Shown here in pieces: positions 20,126 to 31,250 of a DNA stretch of 64,000 bases (positions are counted from its first letter, which is position 1; each line of letters starts with the position of its first letter). A program made the position numbers and the translations under genes. Under the pieces are notes generated by a model that was not told the origin of the DNA, made no database searches, and saw only the letters and a program-made list of their open reading frames with translations. Origin of the DNA: Paraphysomonas bandaiensis (Eukaryota; Chrysophyceae); contig CBFFRP010000169.1 in NCBI GenBank assembly GCA_965644295.1, positions 1 through 64,000 of the forward strand, given 5' to 3'.

Positions 20126-21240
20126 ATGCGTGAGACCGTATATTTACTGGTGTTGTCTATAGCCCTCTCTCTATCTCTGGCTATGGAGGTTAAGCTTGTG
20201 GATGGAACAGATAGGAAAGGCGACAGAGGCTCCAGTGACTCCCTCTCATACTCCGAGCCGAAGTACATGGTTGGTCCGGAGGCGTTGATGTTTCTCAACG
20301 GCCTGTGCTTCAAAGAAGTTCTTGATCGCTACGAGTACTCTGTTTGTCCCTTTCAGAATATCACACAGCGTCGGCTGATCGGAACAAGGTCAACGCTCCT
20401 CGGTAGACTCTATCTACTATGCGCATGCATTGTTGATTTGTTTTAGGGGTGTGGGGTGAATGGCAGTTTCCAATAGCTAACGAAACGTCAGCATCGAAAG
20501 ATATGGGAGGGCCTGAGGATGCTGTCGTCCACGACACGATGATATACCCTAATGGCCAGTCGTGCGGGAGGAAAGACCGGTCTACAGTTCTCCATCTATC
20601 GTGTGAAGAGGACAGTATTGGGATAGTAAAAGGGAGTATCAATGAGGTATACTATCGCTTCTTGAAGCATTACCAGTTTAGACGACTTCATTCTGCTGTG
20701 TTCAGATATCTAACTGTGAGTATTCCATTACGCTGGGATTACCTCTATATTGCGGTTTATTAGCTGAACGTATCGTCCACCCCAGTGAATTGTTGTCCTA
20801 TGCTACATCTAGGGTAGGACAGCACGATACTTCAAAGGCAGCTCCCTCTAATTCTTTTCCCGATATTGCAAGTGGAAGTACATCTGGGGAAAAGCCGCCT
20901 GGCATATCCCAGGACAAGGTTGAATTATTGAACATGCGTTATGCATGTTGCGCTGATAACTCTGTTACATAGATACGTTTGGACCCTTCACCAGACACAG
21001 ATGTTATCCCCTCTGTGCCACGTTCGGATTCTGGCGCTCTTCCTACCACACCGGACGTTAGTGGAGATACTGATACTTTGGAGCTGCTGCTCAACCAGGT
21101 AATGTGACTTCCTTAGTTCCTGTATATATGAGTGAGTTTTTGTGTTAATACAGGTATCACAACTAAAGCAGTCTGTGGATGCCCTTATAGCACAGAATAA
21201 AGTTGGTGACGAAACACCGTCGGAGAGCAGGAGCAGCTAA
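20126..21240 (+). CDS. Secreted MRH-domain lectin, GNPTG-like
   Basis: Five exons join in frame to 300 residues: 20126-20402, 20447-20646, 20706-20918, 20973-21098, 21154-21240 (introns 44, 59, 54 and 55 bp). A signal peptide (about residues 1-19, TVYLLVLSIALSLSLA) is followed by a mannose-6-phosphate-receptor homology domain: LCFKEVLDRYEYSVCPFQN, ITQ, LLGVWGEW, YPNGQSCG, RKDRSTVLHLSC, NEISNCEYSITLGLPLYC. The four glycan-contact positions (Q in NGQ, R in DRST, E in NEIS, Y in CEYS) and the paired cysteines are present. The CPFxNxTQ and LGxWxEW spacing fits GNPTG better than glucosidase II beta. The C-terminus is Pro/Ser/Asp-rich and ends in a short coiled coil. It probably acts in ER/Golgi glycoprotein handling. 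The start at 20126 is the first ATG before the signal peptide. Confidence 0.82.
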
Positions 21241-21886
21241 GCTAAAATAGATAATATATGTTCTGTAAATACATACTGTAGATCTAGCATAGTCAATAAC
21301 CATCTCGGTAAAATATTTTTGAACGAGAGTGAACACCTCATGTTATAAATATTGGTTGTAATAATTTTATGCAACATGCCTTGAGTATATTCCGAAGAAA
21401 CGAAAAAAACGAAAAACAGGTTTTGGGGTCTATAAAGTATAAAGCAGAATATTAGTCTCTATATGAGTCAAAGAATAGGCATTCTATAGGTGACTACTGT
21501 ACCCTGTGGCGCGGTTCAGGGTGTCTGGGAATCGCCATGAGAAACGCTGATAGCGTTATATTTTATCTTCCACGTAAATAGCTAATTTGGATTAGAACTA
21601 GCGCAATAATATATTATTACTGCTTTGTACAATTGATATTAACTGCAATTGATTCACTTTAAGTCTGATACATCTAAGAGGACCCCATACATACTCTACT
21701 ACATATTTACACTATCATAACTTTAGAAGCAGTTTTCCTTTCTAGTTTCTACAAGTACCCAGGTAAAAGGTAAAACTTCCATGATATCCTGTTTACCTCA
21801 TTATCTCTTTATCATCCTCCAGAATAGTAGTGAATGCTTGATTATATCAGCAATAGGCATGTAAGCGTCAGCACTAATGTAGCAAA

Positions 21887-21960
21887 AACATTTAACTAAC
21901 TAGTGCTTAACTCTGATATTCTAGCTGCTTGTGCGTCACCACTTTCGCCCTATTGCTCAA
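21887..21960 (+). repeat. Family R1 repeat, copy 2 (shortened)
   Basis: ACATTTAACTAACTAGTGCTTAA...CTGCTTGTGCGTCACCACTTTCGCCC matches 12301-12420 with an internal loss of the 'GCAAGCACCAAGGTGCAACT' part. Confidence 0.6.
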
Positions 21961-22330
21961 AGCAAACGCAGAAGGAGCAACCAGAATGTTGATATATTTG
22001 ACATCTGCTGACTTCAGAATCCTCCAGAATACGCAGGAATTCTATCATATTTATACGATGGACGTTGTGTTGAGTCTGTTTGTGAGAAGTTTCTAACAAG
22101 GTATTCGAATTAGTTAGGAAATACAGAAGTGGTCAACAGTATTACATAATGAACAAATGACATATGATAGTAATAATAGTATAAGAAAAATATACTGACT
22201 ATATTAGATCGTATGAAATTGATTTGTAGTACTAGAGAAAACATGGATTTAGCGAATAATGACAATGAACGAAGAAGTAAAATACTCATTATAATTTTAG
22301 TAATTGAGTATTGAGGGTAATCGTAAATAC

Positions 22331-22830
22331 CTTCTCAACAAAGTCGAACTCGCACCTTTTCGTGTGTTCTGGGGGATAAGTACCGGAGATATTTCTCTGG
22401 GAAACTAACGTCAGCCGCAAACATAGACAGCGGACAACGCTCTGCTCACTCATAGCCAAGCTTGAGTGGTACAAGGGACACTAATTAGTGTCACTTGTGT
22501 TAACGCCTTCGGGCCTAGACGAAAAGTAAACATTATGCAAACGTGGGAATTTTACGATACTTTGGGAAATTTAGGAGTATTGACAGTATTTAAGTAGAAA
22601 TGTTAAAGAAACTATTCTATTTGTGGTATTAGGGTTAGAGACAACAAAAAATATTAATTTTATTATAATTTTAAGTCTCATAGGATGTAACAGAAGCGCG
22701 TTTTTTGCTTACCAGCAACCACCTTTGCTTAACACGATTGTATAATGTTTACTTGAATGAACAGCCATCCGGGAATGGGCCCACCTCAAGGGCGCCCGTG
22801 GTATTGGGCTGGCTGCTGAAGTCAAGTATA
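22331..22830. repeat. Family R2 repeat, copy 2
   Basis: 22331-22500 matches 17911-18090, and 22770-22830 matches the 18110-18165 block. The roughly 270 bp between them is unrelated, so this copy is interrupted or rearranged. Confidence 0.5.
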
Positions 22831-22912
22831 TCCGGGCTGTTCATCTTAAGGGCTCAAAACTCCTGATGTCAGCAGATGTCAGGTATATCAACACACTGCT
22901 TCGTCACTGCAT

Positions 22913-23037
22913 TTTCTTAAAGTGAGTGATAGAGCGAAAGTGGCTGCAACTTAGTGCTTGCGGGGACGCACAGGCAGCAGCCTCCGAAGCGTTAAATATG
23001 GTAGGATATCAGAGCTAAGCACTAGATAGTTAAATTG
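22913..23037 (-). repeat. Family R1 repeat, copy 3
   Basis: This is the reverse-strand counterpart of 12301-12420: AGAGCGAAAGTGGCTGCAAC, TTAGTGCTTGCGGGGACGCA and GCACTAGATAGTTAAAT keep the order and spacing. Confidence 0.62.
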
Positions 23038-23579
23038 CATGCTAAATTAGTTCTGACTTTATTGTAATGAATTCTGCAACATTTAAATATGTTCTTCATA
23101 AGCTGATGGTTGATTGGTTGTATAGGAGTAAAATTTGTTTATTTACAAGAACTGAATAAATAATTAGATACGGATTTATAGAGCAATTTAATAGAAGGAG
23201 TATTGTAAATATAACGAGGTATTATTCGGAAAAGATCGAAAGATAACCACATGATTTCCTAAATCGTATGTTATAGAAAATAAGTTACTACGTAGATAAA
23301 AGAATTTAGACTGAAATAATTGGCTTGAATTGTAGAACCAGTGCTACATCTGACTTATTTCTGGAAACTACTCCACTGAAGATGTGTACATTTCACTTGT
23401 TGTATACCAATATATGTCTTGACTATCTCCATATTTCAGGTTAATTTTCAATGTAGAGCTATTCATACACTAAATTGTATATACTTATAGAATTATTGTA
23501 TCTATCAAGCAATAAACAATACATCGTTGGTAAAGCGTATTTTCATTCGATTTTTCATCATATGACAAAGTGTATAGAG

Positions 23580-24855
23580 TTACGCACTTGGAGCCTCCGC
23601 GGCTGCCCGTGCTCCTGTATAGGTACTAGGATCATCATGTAACCTTACTGCAGCAGCTGAGGTAGTGCCATGTAGAGTTGGGCCGGAACAATCAGCGATG
23701 TGCTCTACAAGCGCGCTCACATCCATTCCCTTCTTCTCTGCTATCAGAGGAATTGCAACGGCACGAAACACGTCGAAGTTCACACGTTTCCCATGTACAA
23801 CACCGCTGGAATAGGATCCAGCAGAGGGTGCACTAGCCTTAGCTTTAGTTTTTTGAAATATCAAATCGCCATCAGTTGCAGTAAATTTTCTGTTTATGAC
23901 TGTAGCGTCCCGGAGGAGTTTGATAAAAGTCTTAGAGTCCATTTCACCAGTGGGACAAAACTTTAAAAATACTTGCTTGAGGGCATTTTCAGATTCAGAA
24001 TTTCCTGGCTTGTCAAAGCTATCAGGGTCGACATTTTCAGCATCTTTTTTGATCTACAAACTATTATATAAGAAACTAACATTGAGGTATCCGCGAATTA
24101 CCTCTCGCATAGTATCCACCCGCCGTTTCGCCTCTTTCTTTCGATGAATATTCTGAACCTTCAGTGCAGCCGAGTGATGAGCATCTGTAACCTCAATATC
24201 TTCTCCTTTAATTTTAATTCCACGAACGTCCGCTGCAGATCGGTCCAAGTTGTCTTGTAGATCTATGTAACTCCTTTACATACAGTCAATAAGAAAGTCA
24301 AATACTCTCACCAGTTTTAGGCTCAAAAGAAGGTCCACCTTGAGCATGTGCGCCAGTATATGTGTTCTTGTCATCGTGGAATCGATTCGCCTGAGCATGG
24401 GTTGCGTGTAGGTGGGGACCCTCACATTCTGCTAGTTTGGCAATATATTTTTCCACTGAAATTTCTTTCTTCGCTGCAATGTCAGGCACCATTCCATTAC
24501 GAAACACATTGTAGCTAAGGGCTTTCGCCGATGTGCCCTGCTTAGTTTTATGCTTCTGGAATATCAAGTCGGCATCTCCAGAACTAAACTTCTTCTTGTT
24601 TAGACTTTTGGTGTCTTTGAGTAGCTTTATAAACGTACGGCTATCAATTTCACCCCCATGACAGAAACTCAAAAAAAGATCAAACACTTCTTTTTCATGT
24701 CCCTCTGTGGCAACAGCAATGAATAGATCACGACTCACCATATGGTCGGCGTCTTTTAAGGCAGTGTAGTATACGGGGTTATAGCGATCCCCACAAGCAT
24801 TTTTTAACTCTTCCTCGGTCATCTTTTCTGGTAATGCGGATGCTGCGGAACCCAT
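23580..24855 (-). CDS. Double TPPP/p25-alpha protein with IQ motif
   Basis: Three exons join in frame to 392 residues: 24855-24312, 24262-24102, 24053-23580. Two p25-alpha (tubulin polymerisation-promoting protein) domains are present. The first is in exon 1 (EVFDLFLSFCHGGEIDSRTF, GDADLIFQKHK, SYNVFRNGMVPDIAAKK). The second is in exon 3 (VFLKFCPTGEMDSKTFIKLL, DGDLIFQKTKAK, FDVFRAVAIPLIAEKK). Both end in a similar RFHDDKNTYTG / RLHDDPSTYTG tail. Exon 2 has an IQ-like helix (AALKVQNIHRKKEAKRRV). The start MGSAASALPEKM fits an N-myristoylation signal, which is why I prefer it to the upstream in-frame start at 24909. TPPP proteins bind and bundle microtubules and track with cilia; here an axonemal or membrane-linked cytoskeletal role is inferred. 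Duplication plus IQ is unusual. Confidence 0.85.
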
Positions 24856-25229
24856 ACTTCTCAATTGTGTACAATATCTTGTAAGGTGATACTCAGGGGA
24901 AAGATTCAACAGAGAGAGGAGATATGGTTAAGCGGTGCAGTGGCGTTGACTTGCAGCGTAACTGCTCAATCACACCACACTGATATCCAACTGTATAGTA
25001 GTGGACTACAGTGGAATACAGTAAGTACAGAGAGTGGTATTGTCGTATGTACAGTCGTTGTAGGCAGAATAAAGATACGAGGGAGATCTGAATGCCTGCT
25101 CCGATGCATGACTCGCTGCTACTGGATGGGCGGAGTGATGTGATGTGACTGTCATGATAAGCAAAATAGTGCAGTGGAACTTATACACCAACATATCAAG
25201 AACTATAGTTTACATGCATGATTAAGGTT
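24856..25229. other. Upstream region of the double-TPPP gene
   Basis: No gene seen. 24985-25025 has GTATAGTAGTGGACTACAGTGG and AATACAGTAAG, loosely like the promoter motifs elsewhere. Confidence 0.35.
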
Positions 25230-25936
25230 CTTTCTCCTCATTCTGTTACAAGCCGCTCCTTGCCATAGATAGCATTCACTAGAGACCACAGTCCTATAAT
25301 CATTTCATGCTCACAGTGTAGAATCTCCGTATAAACTGTATTGGGGTAATTCTATATCACACGTTCACCTATAACCTCCATGCACTTACGTAGCCAAGCA
25401 TATGCACTGGATAGCACACCACCAGTTGTATTGGGACCCATATACTGATTATGGCCCGGCACTTGTCTGTAAACCTTCTTAAGACTTCTTGATCTCTAAT
25501 ATCGGTGAAAGTTCAATTTAGCTCTATGAATATGCACAGTACTCTCGATAGGCTCAAGATTGAATACAGGTGATAAAGGACAAGTTGAAGAATTTTCGTA
25601 AGATGAACCAAGATTTTTATGTATTAGAAACAAAGCGTTTACAGTGATATGAGTATTTACACTAAAAAATCTGCAAAATTCCTCATATACAACCAAGAAA
25701 GGTGGCTTGTTAGACAAAATTGGGCAATAATATCTTCTCCCTATAGTTCCTGTGAAAAAATGGAAATATGTTAGACTCTGGGTAATGTTGATTCCGTTTA
25801 CGGGATAGGCGATACAGGAATGCCAATATCCAGTCCTCAAGTGACTACACAGTGCTTTAATTCCAGTTTGGAAGAATCGGACGTAGTAGTGCAGCAGTGG
25901 TTCGTTTACCAGATCCGGGGATTCAAGAAAGCACAA
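25230..25936 (-). pseudogene. Probable broken gene, family not recognised
   Basis: A 146-codon frame from 25936 reads …PPFLVVYEEFCRFFSVNTHITVNALFL…, VFNLEPIESTVHIHRAKLNFHRY, then a stop at 25496. The same frame continues past the stop as SLKKVYRQVPGHNQYMGP, AYAWLRKCMEVIGERVI, another stop, then EILHCEHEMIIGLWSLVNAIYG down to about 25230. The composition is protein-like throughout, and the final part faintly recalls calponin-homology-type helices in protists. In-frame stops argue for a pseudogene; one stretch (PVNGINITQ…FHFFTG) could be an intron ending TTTTTTCACAG but the join breaks the frame. Confidence 0.35.
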
Positions 25937-26742
25937 TCAATAATCAAAGCCCCAAACTGAAAATTATGGCCAAATATTAGAGAGAATAAGACAACATTTT
26001 GTGGGGTTTTGCCGAGGATATATATATTTTGATAGAATTGTGCATGTTGTGACATTTGTTTAGCCATTGAGAGTATTTTATCCCCATTGTAGATGGTTTA
26101 ATACAATATCGTTGAATTATAAAAATTTCATTGGAATTTAGACATTTACTTGTGGCTTTATCGTATACCGTTGTTAACAATATGTACTACCAGGGGTTGT
26201 AGTTAAGTCAATCTACCTTAATATATATCTATTTAAAGTTTTTCTATTTTAAGCTTTTATCATGATATTCTTATGGATCAGTTATTCCTGCGTAGATTGA
26301 TTCTATCTAGAAAGCGAATGAAAGCTTCATTAAGTACATAAGTATTAGAGCCAGTGCGGTGAAGTTTTAATTCCTAATTTGCCTTCGGCGTTTAACCCAT
26401 ACCCATTCACGTCCACGTTCGGTGGTTGCGTATTCGATGCTAATTAAGCCATTCATATATACTATCTAGAGTACTGGAGTATTAATTCTGCTAATGTTTG
26501 GAATGAATCAATCAAACACATGATATCATATTATTATAAACTTGATTTTTTCACACAATGACATCTTGAGGTGGACTTGCCGTGTTCGATACACACCACA
26601 ATGGCCAGGAAGAGCACCACGAAACAATATATTACGACGGCCTCAAAACAAAGTGAACAAGCTCGACACGAATCTCTCAGTCATTACACATATTCCCGAA
26701 TTGATTACTGCAGTGCTTGCCTCTACTTGTGAGCTAATACTC
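25937..26742. other. Intergenic
   Basis: AT-rich with no supported gene. Plus-strand 26570-26750 has a histone-like scrap, discussed among rejected items. Confidence 0.4.
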
Positions 26743-27568
26743 TTAAGATGAGTCTTCGTCCCTCTGTCTTTTATAAGCAATCATTTCCGACTCATATCTA
26801 CATATCTTTGATTAAAATCTAAACGCATAATTTCGTGTACGTTACCTGGCCTTGTCTTTTGCGCTCATTTCTTCGTATTGGAGCTTTTCCTCAGCAGACA
26901 TAGCACGCCATCGTTCACCAATTATTTTCATAACCTCAGTAACAGCCAATTCCGGCTTTTCTGCCTTGATCTACAAGGGGGTTATTACGAAAGCCAATTT
27001 TAACAAACACACACCTCTGCTCTTGCAGCTTTTGAGAAAATAATATAAGATGAACAGGATCCTTTGGGGGCATTGGGGTCTTTCTTGGCACGCTTTCTCT
27101 TAACTCTGTCCAGCTCAGGGGGCCTGACGTAACCCACCATTTCAGCATTGTATCTACATATTCAGTTATAATTTAGAAGCATAGTCCATAAACACACAAT
27201 ACCGTTGCTTGTCCTGAAGGGCTTGGGCTTCATAGGGGGCTTTTTCTTCGGGGGTCATGGTTTTCCACCTGTCCCCAATCAGGCGACTGAGGGTACCGAA
27301 AGAGGCATCTGGATTCGCAGCCTTAAAATCATTGCGATTCTGAAAAAAGAACATGTAAGCAACATACGCTTAATAAAAAGGAAGCAGAATCATGGATATG
27401 AGATAAAACTGGCCCACCGGAGCATCACCAGGTCTAAGTGTTCATATGTATAGATTTGAATTTTACCTCCTCCATAAAGAACATATACGCATTTCTGGCA
27501 TGTTTGGGAGCATATTTATCCTTCTTAGGCTTCCCATGCACCTTACTGTGGCTTCTCTTGGCTGGCAT
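26743..27568 (-). CDS. HMGB-like protein with two HMG boxes
   Basis: Five exons join in frame to 185 residues: 27568-27467, 27339-27203, 27153-27015, 26970-26846, 26797-26743 (introns 127, 49, 44 and 48 bp). Box 1 spans about residues 20-88 (HARNAYMFFMEENRNDFKA, FGTLSRLIGDRWKTMTPEEK, YEAQALQDKQRYNAEM). A basic linker (RVKRKRAKKDPNAPK) leads to box 2, about residues 108-178 (CSSYIIFSKAARAEIKAEKPE, EVMKIIGERWRAMSAEEK, DKARYESEM). The tail is short (KRQRDEDSS) and lacks the long acidic run of animal HMGB1. HMGB proteins bend DNA in chromatin and assist transcription and repair. The gene is head to head with the PPOX gene. Confidence 0.9.
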
Positions 27569-28193
27569 AGTTCGTAGGTTTGTACTTGATGGGCGATATC
27601 TCTGAGGATAGATAATTTGAAATTATGATTGCAGACAATTGAGGTAAATTTGTGTAATTCAAAAAAAGAATTCCCACGTATGTACATAGCAACTCCACTC
27701 CATTCATATAGGCAAACTCCGTATCTTTTCTGCAGTTGAATATACAGTGACGAAATACATGCATAAAGATAACGGTCGATACTATATGTAAGAGGAAATA
27801 CAGTATGTATATAGACGGTAGTACAATTTAAATCATTTGAACTGTACTTTTACACTAACTGATATTTCACAAGACTGCTGCTGGTCGTGATGTCTGTATC
27901 TAGATCTCACCTTCGAGATGCTCATACACATCTACAGCAGTATACCGGTGTATATCTATTATACGGATATCGATAGGAATAGGTTCCTATCCGAGAGAGC
28001 AGGGCACGAGGAGGATGTACATACAGTATACATACATATACATACCTCTCGGCCTCCATATCGGATGTGCACAGTGCAGTGTGTATATCTTTGAAGAAAC
28101 ATATACATTGCATGCTGTAGATACCGCATACAGTGTGTTCAGATCAGCAAAAAGAATCTATTCACGCGCCGCACATACACCAACTTCAACATC
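27569..28193. promoter_or_regulatory. Divergent promoter, HMGB / PPOX
   Basis: The 625 bp between two opposed starts contain TACAGCAGTATA (27933-27944) running into GTATACCGGTGTAT (27940-27953), one mismatch from the 14-bp palindrome seen at 8769 and 41907. Positions 28015-28050 add several CATACATATAC repeats. Confidence 0.5.
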
Positions 28194-29102
28194 ATGGGAC
28201 GCGTGATAGGCCCCCCTATTCATGAAAGAGAGAAGGCCTGGCTCCTGAAGCAGCATGGTGAGTAGCGGCTCTCATATGCATCTGAGAGGTGAAGAGGTTT
28301 ATTGGCAGTATTCTTCACTGGATCGGCCCCACTGAGTGCAAAGAACAGAGTGAATGTCAGCCCCAAGTCGGCAAAAGAATTTCGTGTTGTGGATGAGAAG
28401 ACAGTAAGTATGCTTTGAATATGTTGAATCTGCAGTGATAAATATGAACAGGTGTGCTGGTTGGATTACACTGGTTCCGGAAGTGAAACTGCTGCGCATA
28501 TAATGGAGAACGGTCGGTTGACGATTATGTTTGTATCTTTCGAAGGTCCGCCTAAAATAATTCGATTTCACGGCATGGGAAGGTTAATAACACCATCGGA
28601 TGCAATGCTGATTGAAAACAAACCTATTTCTGATTTATTCGAGGGTGAGCTCATTGGTCAAAGAAACTATAGCTGTGGGTTTCGATGTATCATTGTCATG
28701 GATGTTAATCGAGTATCACAATCTTGTGGGTTCTCAATCCCGGAGTTTACGTACACTCGAGATCGCAAAACGCTAAGAGAATTTACAGAAGAGAAAGGAA
28801 CCGAAAAAATTAAAGAGTACCGTGGCCTGAAGAACAGCTTCAGTATTGATGGTTTAAAAAGTGTGGGCCAGCTTGAAACGGGAAGAATTCCTACGTCTGT
28901 GAACTTAGAGGGTGGCTATTACTTTGCTCAATACGGAGAGAGGAACTTTATGGGCGAAATGATGGTTTGTGCAATGATGTCATGGCGCAATGGAAAGTTG
29001 CATGCATTCCTTTACACAGTCGCCGTATTTTTATCCGGTGTAATTGCGGGAATTTTTTCCGTGGCTGCCGTAAGTCGTCCGTCAAGCATGCAGGAATTAT
29101 AG
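28194..29102 (+). CDS. PPOX-fold FMN-binding protein with C-terminal membrane anchor
   Basis: Three exons (28194-28257, 28309-28403, 28452-29102) join in frame to 269 residues. The pattern is that of the pyridoxamine-5'-phosphate-oxidase-like split barrel: an N-terminal IHEREKAWLLKQHVFFTGSAPL, NRVNVSPKSAKEFRVVDEKTV, WLDYTGSGSETAAHIMENGRLTIMF, FEGPPKIIRFHGMG, and a DVNRVSQSCGFSIP segment. Such proteins bind FMN or a related flavin and reduce varied substrates; the exact activity is unknown. Unusually, the end carries one hydrophobic helix (AFLYTVAVFLSGVIAGIFSVAAV, written in part), suggesting a tail-anchored protein. The upstream exons were found because the third exon lacks the family N-terminus. 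Confidence 0.85.
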
Positions 29103-30888
29103 ATGTCGAATAGAATTCCTACACGTATATCAACTTTGAACTCTTGAGTAGTTTTGAGTATAGCTGACGATTTATCTGTTCAAGTACGGTGTATATACAC
29201 GACATTGATTTCGACACATTTGCACAACTAAGAAAGTAATGATTTATACTTTAACTCCTCCCTAAAACTAAGTGCGGTAAATATATATAATCATACATTA
29301 TATATGGTCATTTACGATAGTATACAAAGATAAGTGATGTTTGATAATTAAAACTGTATGAGAATGGATCTTGACTATAATCAGATAGAATAACTTGAAG
29401 ATAGCAAAAATTCTATGGTCATGACTTCTGCAGCATTGTTAACCGAAGCAACATGTAAATATAACGAACAATATTGTTCTGAACATGTCTTCTGATATAA
29501 TGTGGAAAAAATGCACTTGGATCTCTCATGAAAACTGTATGTGTAGGCAATTACTTGCCGAAGTATTATTCATTTTCTGAGTCTCTGGTTTTTCGGCTCC
29601 AGCGGTGTAATGTGGTATCGTTAACTTTGAAAACACAGAATTATGAAATACTTCATCTTTAAAAGAATAGAATCTAGAATCCAAATTTGATGAGGCATGG
29701 AAATGATGAAATTTGACAACAAAGAAATGCATTGCATTTTAATTAAACACTTATTGCTATAAAAAGTAAGACATTCACTATTGGTTGCATTTGGTGCTTG
29801 TGGTGACGCACAAGCAGCGTTCGTAGGATGTTAGATTTAAGCACTAGTTAGTTAAATTGCAATGCTACATCAGTCCTGGGTTTTAAACGCCAATTGCTAA
29901 CAATAAGACATTCACTACTGTCTTATTTCTGTTCTGCTAACCCTAATCTCTGCTGTGTGTCTATCCTGTTGGAAATTGCTCATTTTAAGCTAGTAGATCA
30001 CAGAGAGATTGTCCAAAGACTAGATAGATTTATTAATAACGCTTACACGAAGTTATGATACAACACTAAATCATTTTGATCCAAGCATAGTATCCTACAT
30101 ATGCGAACCTCTCGTTACTGAACATATCTTGAAAGATCAAACTATTTCAGTTTCTCAATATCATTACAGCATTTGTACATCACTATATTTCACTGTATTC
30201 TTGTACATTGTCTTCAAGTGACATACTGGTATACTAGAATCAGATCCATATTCTAATATATCCAGTGAAATATCAGGAATCAACCAACAGATCCTAAGTC
30301 ATTTGTGTAAAATTTATCATGTAGCAAATCACATTGATTACACATGGCGCTGCAATTGTGCGCCATCAGGCTAGTATAGAACACGCTTGTATCTAAAATA
30401 CTTTGTAGTAGATAATAAATATGAATGCAATGATGAACCAATAATATTAAGCAAAAATGTCGTGAGATATGCCACCTACTTGTGTATGTCTGCCTTTTCA
30501 CTCAGAAATCCCGGGAGTGGTATAAACGTTGGGCATGCTCATACGCTTTGACTATCAATTTCCAATTAATTGACGCAGGTTGTAATCAACTATACCTGCA
30601 ATTATTATTTGCTGTCCCAATTTTAATTATTGCGATTAATTGACACTATTTAATACTAAACTACATTAGCAGCCAATATAGCTACCTCAACTGCCATTTC
30701 ATTCCAGAGGCGAAGGTTTATGCGTAATAACATAAGTAGCTATTAAACGTCGAGGAGTTATACTCTTGCGCAAATCGGTCATAACAATCTTAGCTCCACT
30801 GAACAACAACTAATTGATCAAGTGTTTCATGCTGCGTAACGAGTTTGCTGGATAAGACGTGGTCGCGTCTGCTGCCTGCTACTATCAA
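29103..30888. other. Intergenic
   Basis: Apart from repeat R1 copy 4 (29784-29862), no gene or motif is supported. Sequence is AT-rich; 30216-30235 has ACATACTGGTATACTAG, a weak relative of the palindromic motif. Confidence 0.4.
29784..29862 (-). repeat. Family R1 repeat, copy 4 (partial)
   Basis: TTGGTGCTTGTGGTGACGCA, CAAGCAGC and GCACTAGTTAGTTAAAT match the core and end of family R1 in reverse orientation. Confidence 0.6.
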
Positions 30889-31250
30889 TCAAACGTTCCG
30901 TTGCGTCGTCATTTCGTCATCATCTTCATCATCCTCATCTGGCAAAACTATTTTAATTTGATCCTTTTCGGTCCGAGTTAGTGTGCCTTCATTGCCACAT
31001 TGAATCTTCACGACTGCTTTTCGAAAGCAGAGTTATGAATATGACGCTCGCCAAACAGTATCCAAACGTCGTGGAGGTCAAGCTGGTGTTCACTTTCCTT
31101 CTGTAATTGTATGCACCCTAGTTGAAACAATTCCGATTCCTCCCGTCTCGTGTAATGATCCATTTCACTTGGTATTGGACTTATCACGTCGGAACCAAAC
31201 TCGCATCGTCGCGAATGATTAGATAGAAGCTAATGTGGAGCCCCATTTGG
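30889..31250 (-). pseudogene. Second hAT-type transposase C-terminal remnant
   Basis: Minus-strand frames give LQKESEHQLDLHDVWILFGERH, then SAFEK. After a one-base frame change they give AVVKIQCGNEGTLTRTEKDQI and an acidic run DEDDEDDDE before a stop at 30889. This matches the LQ…LFD…FExAVVKIQ…LTRxEK…acidic order of hAT C-termini and parallels the relic at 7840-8200. No catalytic region remains. Confidence 0.5.

Larger units (their letters stand above)
21241..23579. other. Repeat-rich intergenic region
   Basis: No gene is supported. The region carries two copies of repeat family R1 and one of R2 (listed separately) and is otherwise AT-rich with stops in all frames. Confidence 0.5.

Noticed and set aside
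26570-26751. Plus-strand scrap with MARKSTTKQ and LITAVLASTCELIL, reminiscent of histone H3 ends
   Set aside because: The two pieces are in different frames, the middle does not fit H3, and the stretch abuts the last HMGB exon. Too little to call a histone pseudogene.
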